Shown here: piece after piece, positions 8,689 through 16,829 of the stretch
Layout: every line of letters starts with the position of its first letter
How positions within the stretch are numbered: the stretch's first letter is position 1
From: BD2-11 sp965221785
Lineage (GTDB): Bacteria; Gemmatimonadota; Gemmatimonadetes; Longimicrobiales; Gaopeijiaceae
Direction: 5' to 3'
Assembly: GCA_965221785.1 (NCBI GenBank)
Contig: CBDCSR010000003.1
Coordinates: 62,001-126,000 of the forward strand
Length of the DNA stretch: 64,000 nucleotides
Program-made: the position numbers and the translations under genes
The notes under the pieces: model-generated
Database searches by the model: none
The model's input: the letters and a program-made list of their open reading frames with translations, nothing else
What the model was told of the DNA's origin: nothing

Positions 8689-8850
8689 TCACCCCGCGGC
8701 GGTCGTCCGTTCCCGCCGGGACTGGGTGGCGACGGCGCGGGGTTCCTTGCCGAGCAGCCTTTCGCTCGCCGTCGGCCGGGTCTCGCGCATGTTGGACAGA
8801 GTGTAGTCTCTACGCCCCCTGAAACGGGTGCTGGATCTGCGGATGAGCAT
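8689..8850 (-). CDS. Small basic protein, 53 residues, function unknown
   Basis: The ATG at 8848-8850 is preceded by AGGAGG with a 6-base spacer, one of the best ribosome-binding sites in the window. The product is 53 residues, strongly basic (RRSSTRFRGRR near the N-terminus, a second Arg-rich stretch near the C-terminus) and has no signal peptide or membrane segment. That composition suggests nucleic-acid or ribosome association, but no family is recognised. A 7-bp inverted repeat (8879-8885 with 8901-8907) lies in its upstream region and could end the preceding gene on the same strand. The gene is called from the ribosome-binding site and an open frame only. Confidence 0.45.
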   Translation of the reverse strand: MLIRRSSTRFRGRRDYTLSNMRETRPTASERLLGKEPRAVATQSRRERTTAAG

Positions 8851-8941
8851 CGTCAACCTCCTGGCATCTATACCTGCGGCGAGCCTCGTCACCCTGACAC
8901 GGCTCGCATGACCATTAATACGCCAGGCAACCGGATTGGAT

Positions 8942-9349
8942 TCAACGGCGCCGGCGGAATACGCCGACCCGCAACGGAGGGTCGACGGTCCAGTGGAAGT
9001 ACAGCCGGTTCCGGCCTTCCCGGATCTGGTTCTGCTTCCGGTCGCGGGTCTTGGGATAGTCGACGCCCTGGGCGCTCTCGATAACCACCACCCCCTCGCC
9101 CGCGTCGGCTTCCACCCGGCGCAGCTCGCGCTCGAGATTGCGCAGCAGCTCCTGCTCGGCCCGATCGTGGACGGGGCCATCCGCGTTGGCGGACAGCTCC
9201 ACCGTTTCCACGGCTTCGTACTCCTCCGCGAATTCTTCGGCACCGAGCGAGAGCCGCCGGTCGCGGCGGAAGCCGATCTCGGTAAGGGCGCGGGAATCGA
9301 AATCGGGTTGGACGCTGTGCAGCCTGGTGCCGTAGCGCTTCAGGATCAT
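8942..9349 (-). CDS. Conserved-looking 135-residue protein of unknown function
   Basis: A cytosolic-type protein of 135 residues with a mixed alpha/beta composition. It starts MILKRYGTRLHSVQPDFDSR. A strongly acidic central helix (GAEEFAEEYEAVETVEL, about 36-52) is followed by a charged amphipathic helix (about 62-82). The C-terminal half ends in aromatic-containing strands (LYFHWTVDPPLRV) and a run of arginines. There is no signal peptide and no recognised domain. It lies 31 bases downstream of the RhlE-like helicase on the same strand and is probably cotranscribed with it, which hints at an RNA-related role but does not prove one. Confidence 0.6.
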   Translation of the reverse strand: MILKRYGTRLHSVQPDFDSRALTEIGFRRDRRLSLGAEEFAEEYEAVETVELSANADGPVHDRAEQELLRNLERELRRVEADAGEGVVVIESAQGVDYPKTRDRKQNQIREGRNRLYFHWTVDPPLRVGVFRRRR

Positions 9350-9380
9350 GGTTGGTCCGTTTCGGTTGGAGGTCTGGCTG

Positions 9381-10661
9381 CTAGGAGCGCCGCCCCAGAA
9401 GACGTTCCAGCTCCTCGGGCGAGAGCGAATCCGCGGACTTTGACCCGAAACCGCGCGCGGATCGGGGATGCCGCCGCCGGGCACCTTCATCGCGCTGCTC
9501 GACGGGCGTCCCCGCGTAGTCGAACTCGGGAAGATGGATCCGCTCCAGGGTGCGTCCCAACAGGAGCTCGATGGACTTGAGATACGCCAGGTCCGGCGCG
9601 GTGAGGAAACTGACCGCCGTGCCCGCCGCGCCCGCCCGCGCCGTCCGGCCGATACGGTGGACGTAGTCGCCGGGGTCGAGCGGGATGTCGTAGTTGACCA
9701 CGTGCGAGATGCCTTCCACGTCCAGCCCTCGCTGGGCGATGTCGGTAGCCACCAGGACGCGCACGCCTCCCGTCGCGAAGCGGTCGAGCGCGCGCACCCG
9801 ATGGCGCATCTGGCGGTCGGAGTGCATGACATCCACCGAAACGCCCTCGCTCTTGAGCCGGGTGAGCAGCATGTCGGCGCCGCGCTTGGTGCGGGTGAAG
9901 ACGAGCACCTGGTCCCAGTCCGGATCGGACAGGAGCCGGACCAGCAGATCCGCCTTCTTCCCCGGCTTGACGGAGTACACGCGCTCGTCGATTCCCTCCG
10001 CGGTCGTTCCGGAAGGCGCCACCTCGATGCGCACCGGGTCGCGGGTGACCTGCAGCGAAAGGGCGTGAACGCCATGCGGCATGGTGGCCGAGAACAGCAT
10101 GGTCTGGCGCCGCCTCGGAACCTTGCGGAGGACGCTCTCGATCTGCGGGCGGAAGCCCATGTCGAGCATTCGGTCGGCCTCGTCGAGCACCAGAAACCGG
10201 ACCCGGTCGAGGTTCGCCTGTCCGCGGCGCATGTGATCGATGAAGCGCCCGGGGGTGGCGGCGATCAGTTCGGTGCCCGTGTCGAGCGCGGCGCGTTGCG
10301 GCCCGTAGCCCACCCCGCCCACGATGGCGGCGCACCGCAGGGTCCTCCCGCGAGAGAGGGCAACCGCGTCTCCAAGCACCTGCTGCGCCAGTTCGCGGGT
10401 GGGGCAGAGCACAAGCGCCTGAAGACCCTCGCCCGGAACCGCACCTTCCAGCACGGGCAGGAGAAAAGCCCCCGTCTTGCCCGTCCCGGTCTGGGCGATG
10501 CCGACGATGTCGCGGCCTTCCAGCCCCGGCGGAATCGCACGGCGCTGCACCGGAGTCGGTGCGCGCCAGCCGAGCGCCTCCACGGCGGCGAGTGTCTCGG
10601 GGGATAGGCCCATGTCCCCGAACGATGTAACTTCCGGCATCCCGCCGTCTTTCGAATTCAT
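9381..10661 (-). CDS. DEAD-box ATP-dependent RNA helicase, RhlE-like
   Basis: A 426-residue superfamily-2 helicase with all motifs intact: Q motif (FGDMGLS to PTPVQ, about 14-39), Walker A AQTGTGKT (56-63), PTRELAQ (87-93), TPGR (136-139), DEAD (160-163), SAT (191-193), and the C-terminal-domain motifs ATDIAQRGLD and HRIGRTAR. The short basic tail is typical of RhlE proteins, which act in ribosome assembly and RNA turnover. The frame extends to a TTG at 10691 that nearly touches the divergent phosphatase start. I prefer ATG 10661, which has GAGG upstream; ATG 10640 is also possible. Confidence 0.93.
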   Translation of the reverse strand: MNSKDGGMPEVTSFGDMGLSPETLAAVEALGWRAPTPVQRRAIPPGLEGRDIVGIAQTGTGKTGAFLLPVLEGAVPGEGLQALVLCPTRELAQQVLGDAVALSRGRTLRCAAIVGGVGYGPQRAALDTGTELIAATPGRFIDHMRRGQANLDRVRFLVLDEADRMLDMGFRPQIESVLRKVPRRRQTMLFSATMPHGVHALSLQVTRDPVRIEVAPSGTTAEGIDERVYSVKPGKKADLLVRLLSDPDWDQVLVFTRTKRGADMLLTRLKSEGVSVDVMHSDRQMRHRVRALDRFATGGVRVLVATDIAQRGLDVEGISHVVNYDIPLDPGDYVHRIGRTARAGAAGTAVSFLTAPDLAYLKSIELLLGRTLERIHLPEFDYAGTPVEQRDEGARRRHPRSARGFGSKSADSLSPEELERLLGRRS

Positions 10662-10694
10662 CCCCGATATCAGCCTCAAGTACTCTCCCAAAGC

Positions 10695-11207
10695 ATGTCC
10701 GATTCCGCCGTAACCTCAATACTTTTCGTGTGTTTAGGCAACATCTGCCGGTCTCCCCTGGCGGAGGGCGTCTTCATCCATCTCGCGAACCGGGCCGACG
10801 TCGACGTGCGTGTCGATTCCGCCGGAACCGGATCCTGGCATGTGGGCGAGCGCCCCGATTCGCGTGCGCTGGCGGTCGCGCGCGCTCATGGAATCGAGCT
10901 GCCGGGACATGCTCGCCGGGTAGGCGCGAGCGACATGAGCGACTTCGACTACGTGATCGCGATGGACCGCAGCAATCTCGCACATCTGGCGGCGTTGCGG
11001 CGGTCCTCGCATGGCTCCGCCCGTCTGCACCTCCTGCGCGAGTTCGATCGCGAGGCCGGCCGCGACAAGGATGTGCCCGACCCCTACTACGGCGGCAGAC
11101 GCGGGTTCGAGGAGTGTTTCCGGATCGTGGAGCGGTCGTGCCGGGGGCTGCTGGAGAGCCTCAACCACCCCCCAGCACACGCGCCATCCGGCGAATCGCC
11201 TCGCTGA
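10695..11207 (+). CDS. Low molecular weight protein-tyrosine phosphatase
   Basis: A 170-residue cytosolic phosphatase. The P-loop Cys-X5-Arg signature CLGNICR (13-19) lies at the N-terminus with nucleophile Cys13, and the general acid is Asp129 in DPYYGG. The length is slightly above the 150-160 usual for the family because of a Pro/Ser tail, and the last 47 bases overlap the end of the convergent aminotransferase gene. The substrate may be phosphotyrosine on regulatory or polysaccharide-export proteins. No tyrosine kinase or capsule gene is nearby, so the partner is unknown. The gene is divergent from the helicase. Confidence 0.92.
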   Translation: MSDSAVTSILFVCLGNICRSPLAEGVFIHLANRADVDVRVDSAGTGSWHVGERPDSRALAVARAHGIELPGHARRVGASDMSDFDYVIAMDRSNLAHLAALRRSSHGSARLHLLREFDREAGRDKDVPDPYYGGRRGFEECFRIVERSCRGLLESLNHPPAHAPSGESPR

Positions 11208-12345
11208 GCAGGTCGTCGGAGGTGGCGAAGCTCATGCGCGCGTAGCGGTCGTCGCCGAAGGCCGATCCGGGAACCAGGGCGACGCCGGCCTCCTCCAGCA
11301 TGCGGGTGCAGAAGTCGCTAGAGCCTTCGCCCGGGCGGCAGGCCGAGTCCACCCGGAAGAAGAGGTAGAAGGCGCCGCCGGGCTCGACGAACGACAGCTC
11401 GGGCAGGAGCTCGCGCATGAGCGAGACCACGAGGCGCTGACGCCGGTCGTACGCTTCCGTCATCTGCGCGATGTCCGCCAGCGACCGCTCCACGTCGGTG
11501 TAGGCGGCGAGCGCGGCGAGCTGGGAAGGGGTGGCGGGGTTGGAGGTGGTGTGGCTCTGGAAGGCGGCCATCTTTTTCGCGCCGGCTCCCTCGCAGTATG
11601 AGAAGCCGATGCGCCATCCGGTCATCGCGAAGGCCTTCGAGACGCCGTCGATGAGCACGAAGGGGCCGACATCCTCCGGGTCCAGCTCCAGGAGCCCCGG
11701 CGCCGTCCCTTCGCCGGAGAAGTGGATGTGGCGGTAGATCTCGTCGTTGATGAGGCGGACGTCGTTGTCCCTGGCCCAGCGGGCCACGGCGGCGAGTTCG
11801 TCGCGCGTGTAGACGGCCCCGGTGGGATTGCTGGGGGAGCACATGATCAGGCCCCGCGTACGTCCGGTGCGGGCGGCCTCCAGGTCCTCGGGACGCAGGA
11901 GGAAGTTCCTCTCCGCCGGCCCTTGGACGAAGACCGGCTCGGCGCGCGAAAGGGTCACCATCTCCGGATAGCTGGTCCAGTAGGGCGAGGCGATCATCAC
12001 CTCGTCGCCCGGGCCGAAGAAGGCGAAGCATGCGTTGAAGAGCGCCTGCTTGGCCCCGGCGGTGACCACGACATCGTTCCACGCCGCATCGGCGCCCCGG
12101 GCGACGAGCGACCTGGCGATGGCGGCGCGCAGCTCCGGCATTCCGGCGGCGGGGGTGTAGCGGGTGGCGCCCGCGCGCACCCCCTCCACGGCCGCGTCCA
12201 CCAGCCAGGCCGGGGTGTCGAAGTCGGGTTCGCCGGCGCTCAGGTCGATGATGTCCCGCCCCTCCGCCCGCAGGCGCTTTGCCAGCGAGCTTACGGCCAT
12301 GGTGGCGGACGGCTGGAGTCGGGCAACGTTCTCGCTGAATGTCAT
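11161..12345 (-). CDS. Aspartate aminotransferase-like PLP enzyme (class I/Ib)
   Basis: A 394-residue fold-type I aminotransferase. The PLP Schiff-base lysine is Lys237 in GVSKAFAMTGWR. Other cofactor residues are Asn173 (SPSNPTG), Asp201 and Tyr204 (NDEIY), and the substrate-carboxylate Arg is expected in ARMSFA near the C-terminus. The N-terminal FSENVARLQPSATMAVSS segment is characteristic of class Ib aspartate aminotransferases, which interconvert aspartate and glutamate and sometimes also act on prephenate. The ATG start is unambiguous. The 3' end overlaps the phosphatase gene by 47 bases (convergent). The gene is monocistronic. Confidence 0.92.
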   Translation of the reverse strand: MTFSENVARLQPSATMAVSSLAKRLRAEGRDIIDLSAGEPDFDTPAWLVDAAVEGVRAGATRYTPAAGMPELRAAIARSLVARGADAAWNDVVVTAGAKQALFNACFAFFGPGDEVMIASPYWTSYPEMVTLSRAEPVFVQGPAERNFLLRPEDLEAARTGRTRGLIMCSPSNPTGAVYTRDELAAVARWARDNDVRLINDEIYRHIHFSGEGTAPGLLELDPEDVGPFVLIDGVSKAFAMTGWRIGFSYCEGAGAKKMAAFQSHTTSNPATPSQLAALAAYTDVERSLADIAQMTEAYDRRQRLVVSLMRELLPELSFVEPGGAFYLFFRVDSACRPGEGSSDFCTRMLEEAGVALVPGSAFGDDRYARMSFATSDDLLSEAIRRMARVLGGG

Positions 12346-12528
12346 GGGCGCCGGATCGATGGGGGGACGGTCTGCACGGGATTCGCCCGGGGATGCTCCC
12401 GCCCGGACGCGCCACCAAGTTGCCCCGGAGAGCGCCTGCGATCAAGCGGCCGCGGGCGCGGGCCCCGACCGATCCGGCCGGGACGCGCCGCATTGCCGCA
12501 TTCTGCGCGGCCCGCGAGATTCCGCCCC

Positions 12529-13110
12529 ATGGAGGAAGCGAAGGTCATCTTCTATTTCGACTACGTCGATCCCGCGTGCTACCTGCTGCACCAGGCGCTC
12601 TCCTCCCTGGTGCCGGACGGCGTGACGCTCGCCCGCCGCCCCTTCGAGTTGCGCCGCCCTCCCCTGCCGCCGATCGATCCCGAGTCCGAAGCCTGGACGA
12701 GCCGCTGTCGTGCCGTGCAGAGGGGTGCCGCGGAATACGGCCTGGAGATACCGATTCCCCACAGCATGCCCTGGAGCCGCAAGGCGCACGAAGTGTGTCT
12801 GCACGCGCGCGCGAAGGGTTGCTGCGAGACGATGCATGCGGCACTGTTCCGGGCGTTCTTTGAAAGAAATGCGGACATCGGCCGCATCGACGTGCTGATC
12901 GCGCTCGCGGAAAATGCGGGGCTGGACCCCACCGAGGCGAGAGCGGTGCTCGATGTGGATCACTACGCGCCGGAGGTCGAGGAGATGCGCGAGGCGGCGC
13001 TGCGCAGCGGAGTACGGGGACCGCCCACGGTCGAGGCGGGCGGGCGGAGACTTGAAGGGCTGCCCGACCGGCAGGAGCTGCTTCGCTTTCTCCGAGCAGC
13101 CGCTCGCTGA
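12529..13110 (+). CDS. DsbA-family thioredoxin-fold protein with single active-site Cys
   Basis: A 193-residue protein of the DsbA/FrnE/2-hydroxychromene-2-carboxylate isomerase group. It opens with a beta strand leading to YVDPACYLLH. The CXXC of FrnE-like oxidoreductases is replaced by DPAC, leaving one cysteine. The helical insertion (about 55-150) and the cis-Pro loop near RGPPTVEAGG, followed by the closing GLPDRQELLRFL helix, fit the fold. No signal peptide is present, so it is cytosolic. A glutathione- or substrate-linked isomerase or reductase role is more likely than disulfide formation. The start is ATG 12529; the ribosome-binding site is weak. Confidence 0.75.
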   Translation: MEEAKVIFYFDYVDPACYLLHQALSSLVPDGVTLARRPFELRRPPLPPIDPESEAWTSRCRAVQRGAAEYGLEIPIPHSMPWSRKAHEVCLHARAKGCCETMHAALFRAFFERNADIGRIDVLIALAENAGLDPTEARAVLDVDHYAPEVEEMREAALRSGVRGPPTVEAGGRRLEGLPDRQELLRFLRAAAR

Positions 13111-13174
13111 CAGGACTCAATCCGGGGGTCCGCGCCCCCTCGATCCAACATCAACCGACGGGTAAGAGAAGCAG

Positions 13175-13477
13175 ATGGCCGGATATCAGAGGAAGACGGC
13201 GCTTTCGCCGGCCGGAGTGATGGCGCGGGCCGAAGAGATCCTCCCGGAGCTCGTCGGGCTGGCCCGCTCCCGGGGTTCGTCGCACGAGGCGACCTACACG
13301 GGCAAGGAAGGAACCCTCACGCTCTCGGTTCACCGCCACGGGATGTACACGTCGGTGACCGCCTCGACGGACCGGCTGCGCACCTCCCGCATCGACTACG
13401 AGATCCAGAAGTTTCTCAACAACCTGCCCTACGAGCCGGGTGACAGGGGCGGGCCGGGATCGGGGGACCCCTCCTGA
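13175..13477 (+). CDS. 100-residue protein of unknown function
   Basis: A short cytosolic protein with an ATG start behind AGAGAAG. An N-terminal helix (about 10-32) is followed by several polar beta strands (HEATYTGKEGTLTLSVHRHG; TSVTASTDRLRTSRIDYEIQ) and a closing helix FLNNLPYEP, then a Gly/Pro tail. I do not recognise the family. Its stop is 2 bases before the GTG of the DEAD-box-like gene, so the two are almost certainly translated from the same message. This suggests a role alongside that RNA-binding protein. Confidence 0.65.
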   Translation: MAGYQRKTALSPAGVMARAEEILPELVGLARSRGSSHEATYTGKEGTLTLSVHRHGMYTSVTASTDRLRTSRIDYEIQKFLNNLPYEPGDRGGPGSGDPS

Positions 13478-13479
13478 TC

Positions 13480-15105
13480 GTGGACTCCTTCGGGGAACTC
13501 GGGCTCCCGCCGGAGTTGGTTGACGCCCTTGCGGCCGAGGGCATCGAGCGCCCCACGCCGCTCCAGAGGGATGTGATCCCGCTTCTTCGGCGCCGCAACA
13601 ACGCGCTCGTGCGCGCCGGTCCGGGCAGCGGAACCCTGGTGGCGTACGGTGCTCCCCTGCTCGAGTGCATCGCGGCGGAGACCACGGTGCCCAGGGCGGT
13701 CGTGCTTGCCGCTTCGACAGCGGCGGCCGGGGCGCTTGCCACCTCGCTCGCCCGGCTGGGGATGGCGACCGGGCACGCGGTCGCGGCGCTAGGCTCGCCC
13801 TGGGCCTCCCCGGAACGTTCCGACATCCTCTTCGCCACGGCCCCCGACCTCCTCGCGGCGGTGCGGAATTCGCGCCTGCGGCTGGAAGACCTGCGGGCGC
13901 TGGTGGTGGACGGGGCCGCGACCATCCAGCGGTCCGACGGCCTCGAAGACCTCGAGACCCTGATCGGTTTCGTGCCCGCGACGGCGCAGCGGGTCGTGAT
14001 CTCATTGCCGGTCACCCCGCAGGTGGCGGCATTCGCGCGTGCCCACGCGAGGAAGGCAGGGTACGTGGCGGGGTCCGGCGTGCCGCCGGGCGGCGAAGCC
14101 GGCCCGATCCGCGGGATCCTGCACTATCGCATCTGCCGCAAGAATGACGCGGATCTCGTACGTACGGTGTCCGAAGTGGTGGAGCAGGGCGCGCGCCACG
14201 TGCTGGTCTTCTGCGCGTCCGACGATCACGCGGCGGATGTGGGCGACCTGCTCTCGCTGCACGGCTTCCAGGCGGGCGCTCCCGGAGAAGATTCCACGAC
14301 CGTCTGGCTCGCGAGCCGGGTCGACGACGCCGAACCCCCTGTGCTCAGCGGTCTCGCCGACGCGAGCAACGTCGCCACGTTGAGCGTTGACGTGCCGGTC
14401 GGGGCTGGCGAGCTGCGTCACCGGCACGGCCTTGGAGCCTCGGCCGCCGTGCTGGTGCTTCATCGGGAGGTGGCGCACCTGAAGGCGATCGCGGCGGAGG
14501 CGGGCTATCGCCTGCGACCCCTTCCGACACCCCCTCGGGCCGACGCCCACTCCGAGCTCGAACGCCGGCGATCGGAGTTGCGGCGCATCCTCGAGGAGGA
14601 AGACCTCGCCTCGGAAATGCTGCTTCTCGACCCGCTCTTCGAGCGTCATGACCCGGTGGAGGTGGCCGCGGCCGCGAGCCGCCTGGCGGGACGGGCGGCG
14701 AAGAAACCCTCGGCCCGTCGCAAGCCGGCCGACGGGGAAGCGCGCCGGGGCTCCACACATTCCCCGGCTCCGTCGGACGCCGTCCAGCTTCCGGTTCGCG
14801 CCCAGGCCTGGGTGCGGCTGTTCATGAGCGTGGGCTCCCGCGACGGAATCGGACCGGGTGACCTGTTGGGGGCCGCCGTGGACCAGGCCGGAATCGAGCG
14901 CGCTCAGGTGGGCAGGATCGAGATCCAGGAGACCTTCACCCGGGTCGAGATCCGCCAACAGGTGGCGGAGAAGGTGGTGCGGGCCCTCAACGGAATCACT
15001 CTGGGCGGGCGCGCCGTGCGCGTGGACTACCACCGCGAGCCCGCGCGTGGACCCTCCCGGTCGAGAGGTGGCTCCAGCCGCCGGCGCATCAGACCCCGGT
15101 CGTGA
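13480..15105 (+). CDS. Degenerate DEAD-box protein with DbpA-type RNA-binding domain
   Basis: A 541-residue protein with the layout of a DEAD-box helicase but without its catalytic residues. The Q motif is present (FGELGLP to PTPLQ, 4-29). The Walker A position reads AGPGSGT (46-52) with no lysine, the DEAD box reads DGAA (144-147), SAT is replaced by SLP (175-177), and the arginine-finger motif VI reads RHRHGLGAS. The C-terminal region (about 445-523; VRLFMSVGSRDGIGPGDLLGA) is a well-preserved DbpA RNA-binding domain, and an Arg/Ser tail follows. It probably binds structured RNA, perhaps rRNA, without unwinding it. The GTG start is coupled to the 100-residue gene before it. It is intact over its length, so it is not a pseudogene. 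Confidence 0.85.
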   Translation: MDSFGELGLPPELVDALAAEGIERPTPLQRDVIPLLRRRNNALVRAGPGSGTLVAYGAPLLECIAAETTVPRAVVLAASTAAAGALATSLARLGMATGHAVAALGSPWASPERSDILFATAPDLLAAVRNSRLRLEDLRALVVDGAATIQRSDGLEDLETLIGFVPATAQRVVISLPVTPQVAAFARAHARKAGYVAGSGVPPGGEAGPIRGILHYRICRKNDADLVRTVSEVVEQGARHVLVFCASDDHAADVGDLLSLHGFQAGAPGEDSTTVWLASRVDDAEPPVLSGLADASNVATLSVDVPVGAGELRHRHGLGASAAVLVLHREVAHLKAIAAEAGYRLRPLPTPPRADAHSELERRRSELRRILEEEDLASEMLLLDPLFERHDPVEVAAAASRLAGRAAKKPSARRKPADGEARRGSTHSPAPSDAVQLPVRAQAWVRLFMSVGSRDGIGPGDLLGAAVDQAGIERAQVGRIEIQETFTRVEIRQQVAEKVVRALNGITLGGRAVRVDYHREPARGPSRSRGGSSRRRIRPRS

Positions 15106-15144
15106 GCCGGGATACGAGAACCCGCACGATCAGGGCCGCATGAC

Positions 15145-16161
15145 GTGAGCGTCTCCATGAGCGGTTCGTTCTCGAGGTGGATGGCGCGCATGGCCGTGTA
15201 TTTCGTGGTCGTGAATGTGATCGGCATCCTGGGGTACATGTACCTCGAGGGCTGGTCGTTCCACGACGCCCTCTACATGACCGTCATCACGCTGACCGCG
15301 GTGGGGTACCACGAGGTCGCCCCGCTCTCCGCGGCCGGGCGCAATTTCACCATGGGCCTGCTCGCCCTGGGACTGACCGGGCTCGGCCTCTGGTTCGCGC
15401 TGATCACGGCGTTCTTCATCGAAATGGATCTGGCGGGCACGCTTCAACGACGGCGCACCATGAAAACCATCGCCAAGCTGAGAAACCACGTGATCGTGTG
15501 CGGATGCGGTCGGACGGGACGGCAGGTTCTGTTCGAACTGGAGCGGTCGGAGCTCGACTGCGTCGTACTCGAAGTCGACCCGGACAGGGTGCGCTCAATC
15601 CGCAACAGGCATCCCGGAGTTCTGGTGATCGAGGGCGACGCGGCCAGGGACGAGATCCTCGAGAGCGCCGGCATCCGACACGCGCGGGGTCTCATCACCT
15701 GCCTGAGCGACGACGCCGACAACCTGTTCGTCTGTTTGTCCGCGCGCGTTCTGAACGCCGAACTGACGGTGGTCGCGCGGGCCGACGACCCCGAGACCAC
15801 CGCCAAGATGTACCGGGCGGGCGCGAATCATGTCGTCAGCCCCAACGTCAGCGGCGGCGTCACCATGGCCGCGATGCTGGTTCGCCCGTCCGCGACCACG
15901 CTGCTCGAGATCGGCAACCGCCTGCAGGAACTGAATCTGCGCACGGACCAGGTCGCCCTGAGCGCGCGGGGGGCGGCGGTGGGCAAGACGCTTGACGCCA
16001 CGAACATTCGCGAGTCGATGGTCGTGGTTGCGCTCCTGCGGGGAGCGGATCAGAAGGAGATCAGTTTCAATCCGAAGGGGAGCACCACGCTCAAGGTGGG
16101 GGACGAACTCGTGGTCATGGGAACGCCCCGGCAGCTTCAGCAACTGGGGCGGTGGACGTAG
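15145..16161 (+). CDS. Potassium channel protein with RCK (TrkA-N/TrkA-C) domains
   Basis: A 338-residue inner-membrane ion channel subunit. Two transmembrane helices (about 14-34 and 70-92) flank a pore helix and the selectivity filter TAVGYHEV (51-58), in which the usual GYGD is GYHE. The cytosolic RCK domain starts at NHVIVCGCGRTGRQ (about 114-127) with a Rossmann GXGXXG motif, and continues to a TrkA-C domain (about 250-335). Channels of this type form tetramers gated by ligands on the RCK ring. Annotated from GTG 15145; an in-frame ATG at 15157 is an equally good start. The gene is convergent with the 68-residue membrane protein, 3 bases beyond its end. Confidence 0.92.
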   Translation: MSVSMSGSFSRWMARMAVYFVVVNVIGILGYMYLEGWSFHDALYMTVITLTAVGYHEVAPLSAAGRNFTMGLLALGLTGLGLWFALITAFFIEMDLAGTLQRRRTMKTIAKLRNHVIVCGCGRTGRQVLFELERSELDCVVLEVDPDRVRSIRNRHPGVLVIEGDAARDEILESAGIRHARGLITCLSDDADNLFVCLSARVLNAELTVVARADDPETTAKMYRAGANHVVSPNVSGGVTMAAMLVRPSATTLLEIGNRLQELNLRTDQVALSARGAAVGKTLDATNIRESMVVVALLRGADQKEISFNPKGSTTLKVGDELVVMGTPRQLQQLGRWT

Positions 16162-16164
16162 GGG

Positions 16165-16371
16165 CTACTCCTCGTCGCGGGTTCCGCAGCAACCGCTCTT
16201 CCGGAGCAGTTTCAAGACGAGCCAGACGGCTGCGGCGATCAGCAGCAGCTTGAATCCAAAGGCGAAGGCCGCCGCGAAGAACCCCAGCAGCGGCACGACG
16301 ATCACCCCCAGCAGCTTCAGAAGCAGGACCGCGGCGATTCCCACCGCGGACAACTGAGCAAACGTCTTCAT
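16165..16371 (-). CDS. 68-residue membrane protein with C-terminal CC motif
   Basis: The ATG is preceded by GGAGAGGG. The protein is almost entirely hydrophobic from residue 8 to 56, enough for two membrane passes (ILLKLLGVIVVPLLGFF-type and FKLLLIAAAVWLVLK). It ends with a polar tail, LRKSGCCGTRDEE, containing two adjacent cysteines. The function is unknown. It is transcribed away from the secreted Cys-protein gene and shares a 458-base divergent region with it. A broken copy at 20352-20550 lies in the same position relative to the second Cys-protein gene, which links this gene to that locus. Confidence 0.7.
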   Translation of the reverse strand: MKTFAQLSAVGIAAVLLLKLLGVIVVPLLGFFAAAFAFGFKLLLIAAAVWLVLKLLRKSGCCGTRDEE

Positions 16372-16829
16372 TTCCCTCTCCGTTCGTCGGGTTCGTGTCC
16401 GCCGCCGTACGTCCGGCCTTCGCCGAAGTTTCCGGGCCTGACCGGGGTGTCAAGGTAACGCCCCTCTCCTGAGCAGACACCGGTGCGATGCGTCGATGTC
16501 CTCCCGCCGCGTCGATGTCGGCGCGTCTCGCCATTGATCCGCCCGTGATTCGTACTTCGGTACGAGACGTGGATGAGTGACCCGCGAACAGCCACCGATT
16601 CGCGGATGAGGGGCTCTGATTTCACTCGCAAACAGCGCGAGAAGGAGCCGCGCTGGCCGCCACCTCAACAAGCACACCATGTCGATACAACCAAGCCCGC
16701 ACTCGACCGTGATACAGCTTCCGAGATGCCGCCCGCGGCGAGATCCCGCCCACTCGCGCGAATCGGCTGCCCCTGTCACGCAGGCCTGCAAGACGGCCCG
16801 CACAGTCAAATCCATACCAAGAGAGAGCC
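16372..16829 (+). promoter_or_regulatory. Divergent promoter region and conserved leader of the Cys-protein gene (copy A)
   Basis: This 458-base region contains no supported gene. Its right half (about 16540-16829) is closely matched base for base by 20710-20996. It has a hairpin with a TTCG tetraloop (16550-16555 with 16560-16565) and a second one, CCGCGAA with TTCGCGG (16582-16588 with 16599-16605, 10-base loop). The second stem is unchanged in the other copy. An open frame through the block is not kept in register between copies. A long structured 5' untranslated leader is the simplest reading. Confidence 0.5.

Noticed and set aside
8624..8806. A 60-codon plus-strand open frame starting in the terminator
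   Set aside because: The start lies within the loop of the terminator hairpin, and the minus-strand 53-aa frame has far better initiation signals.
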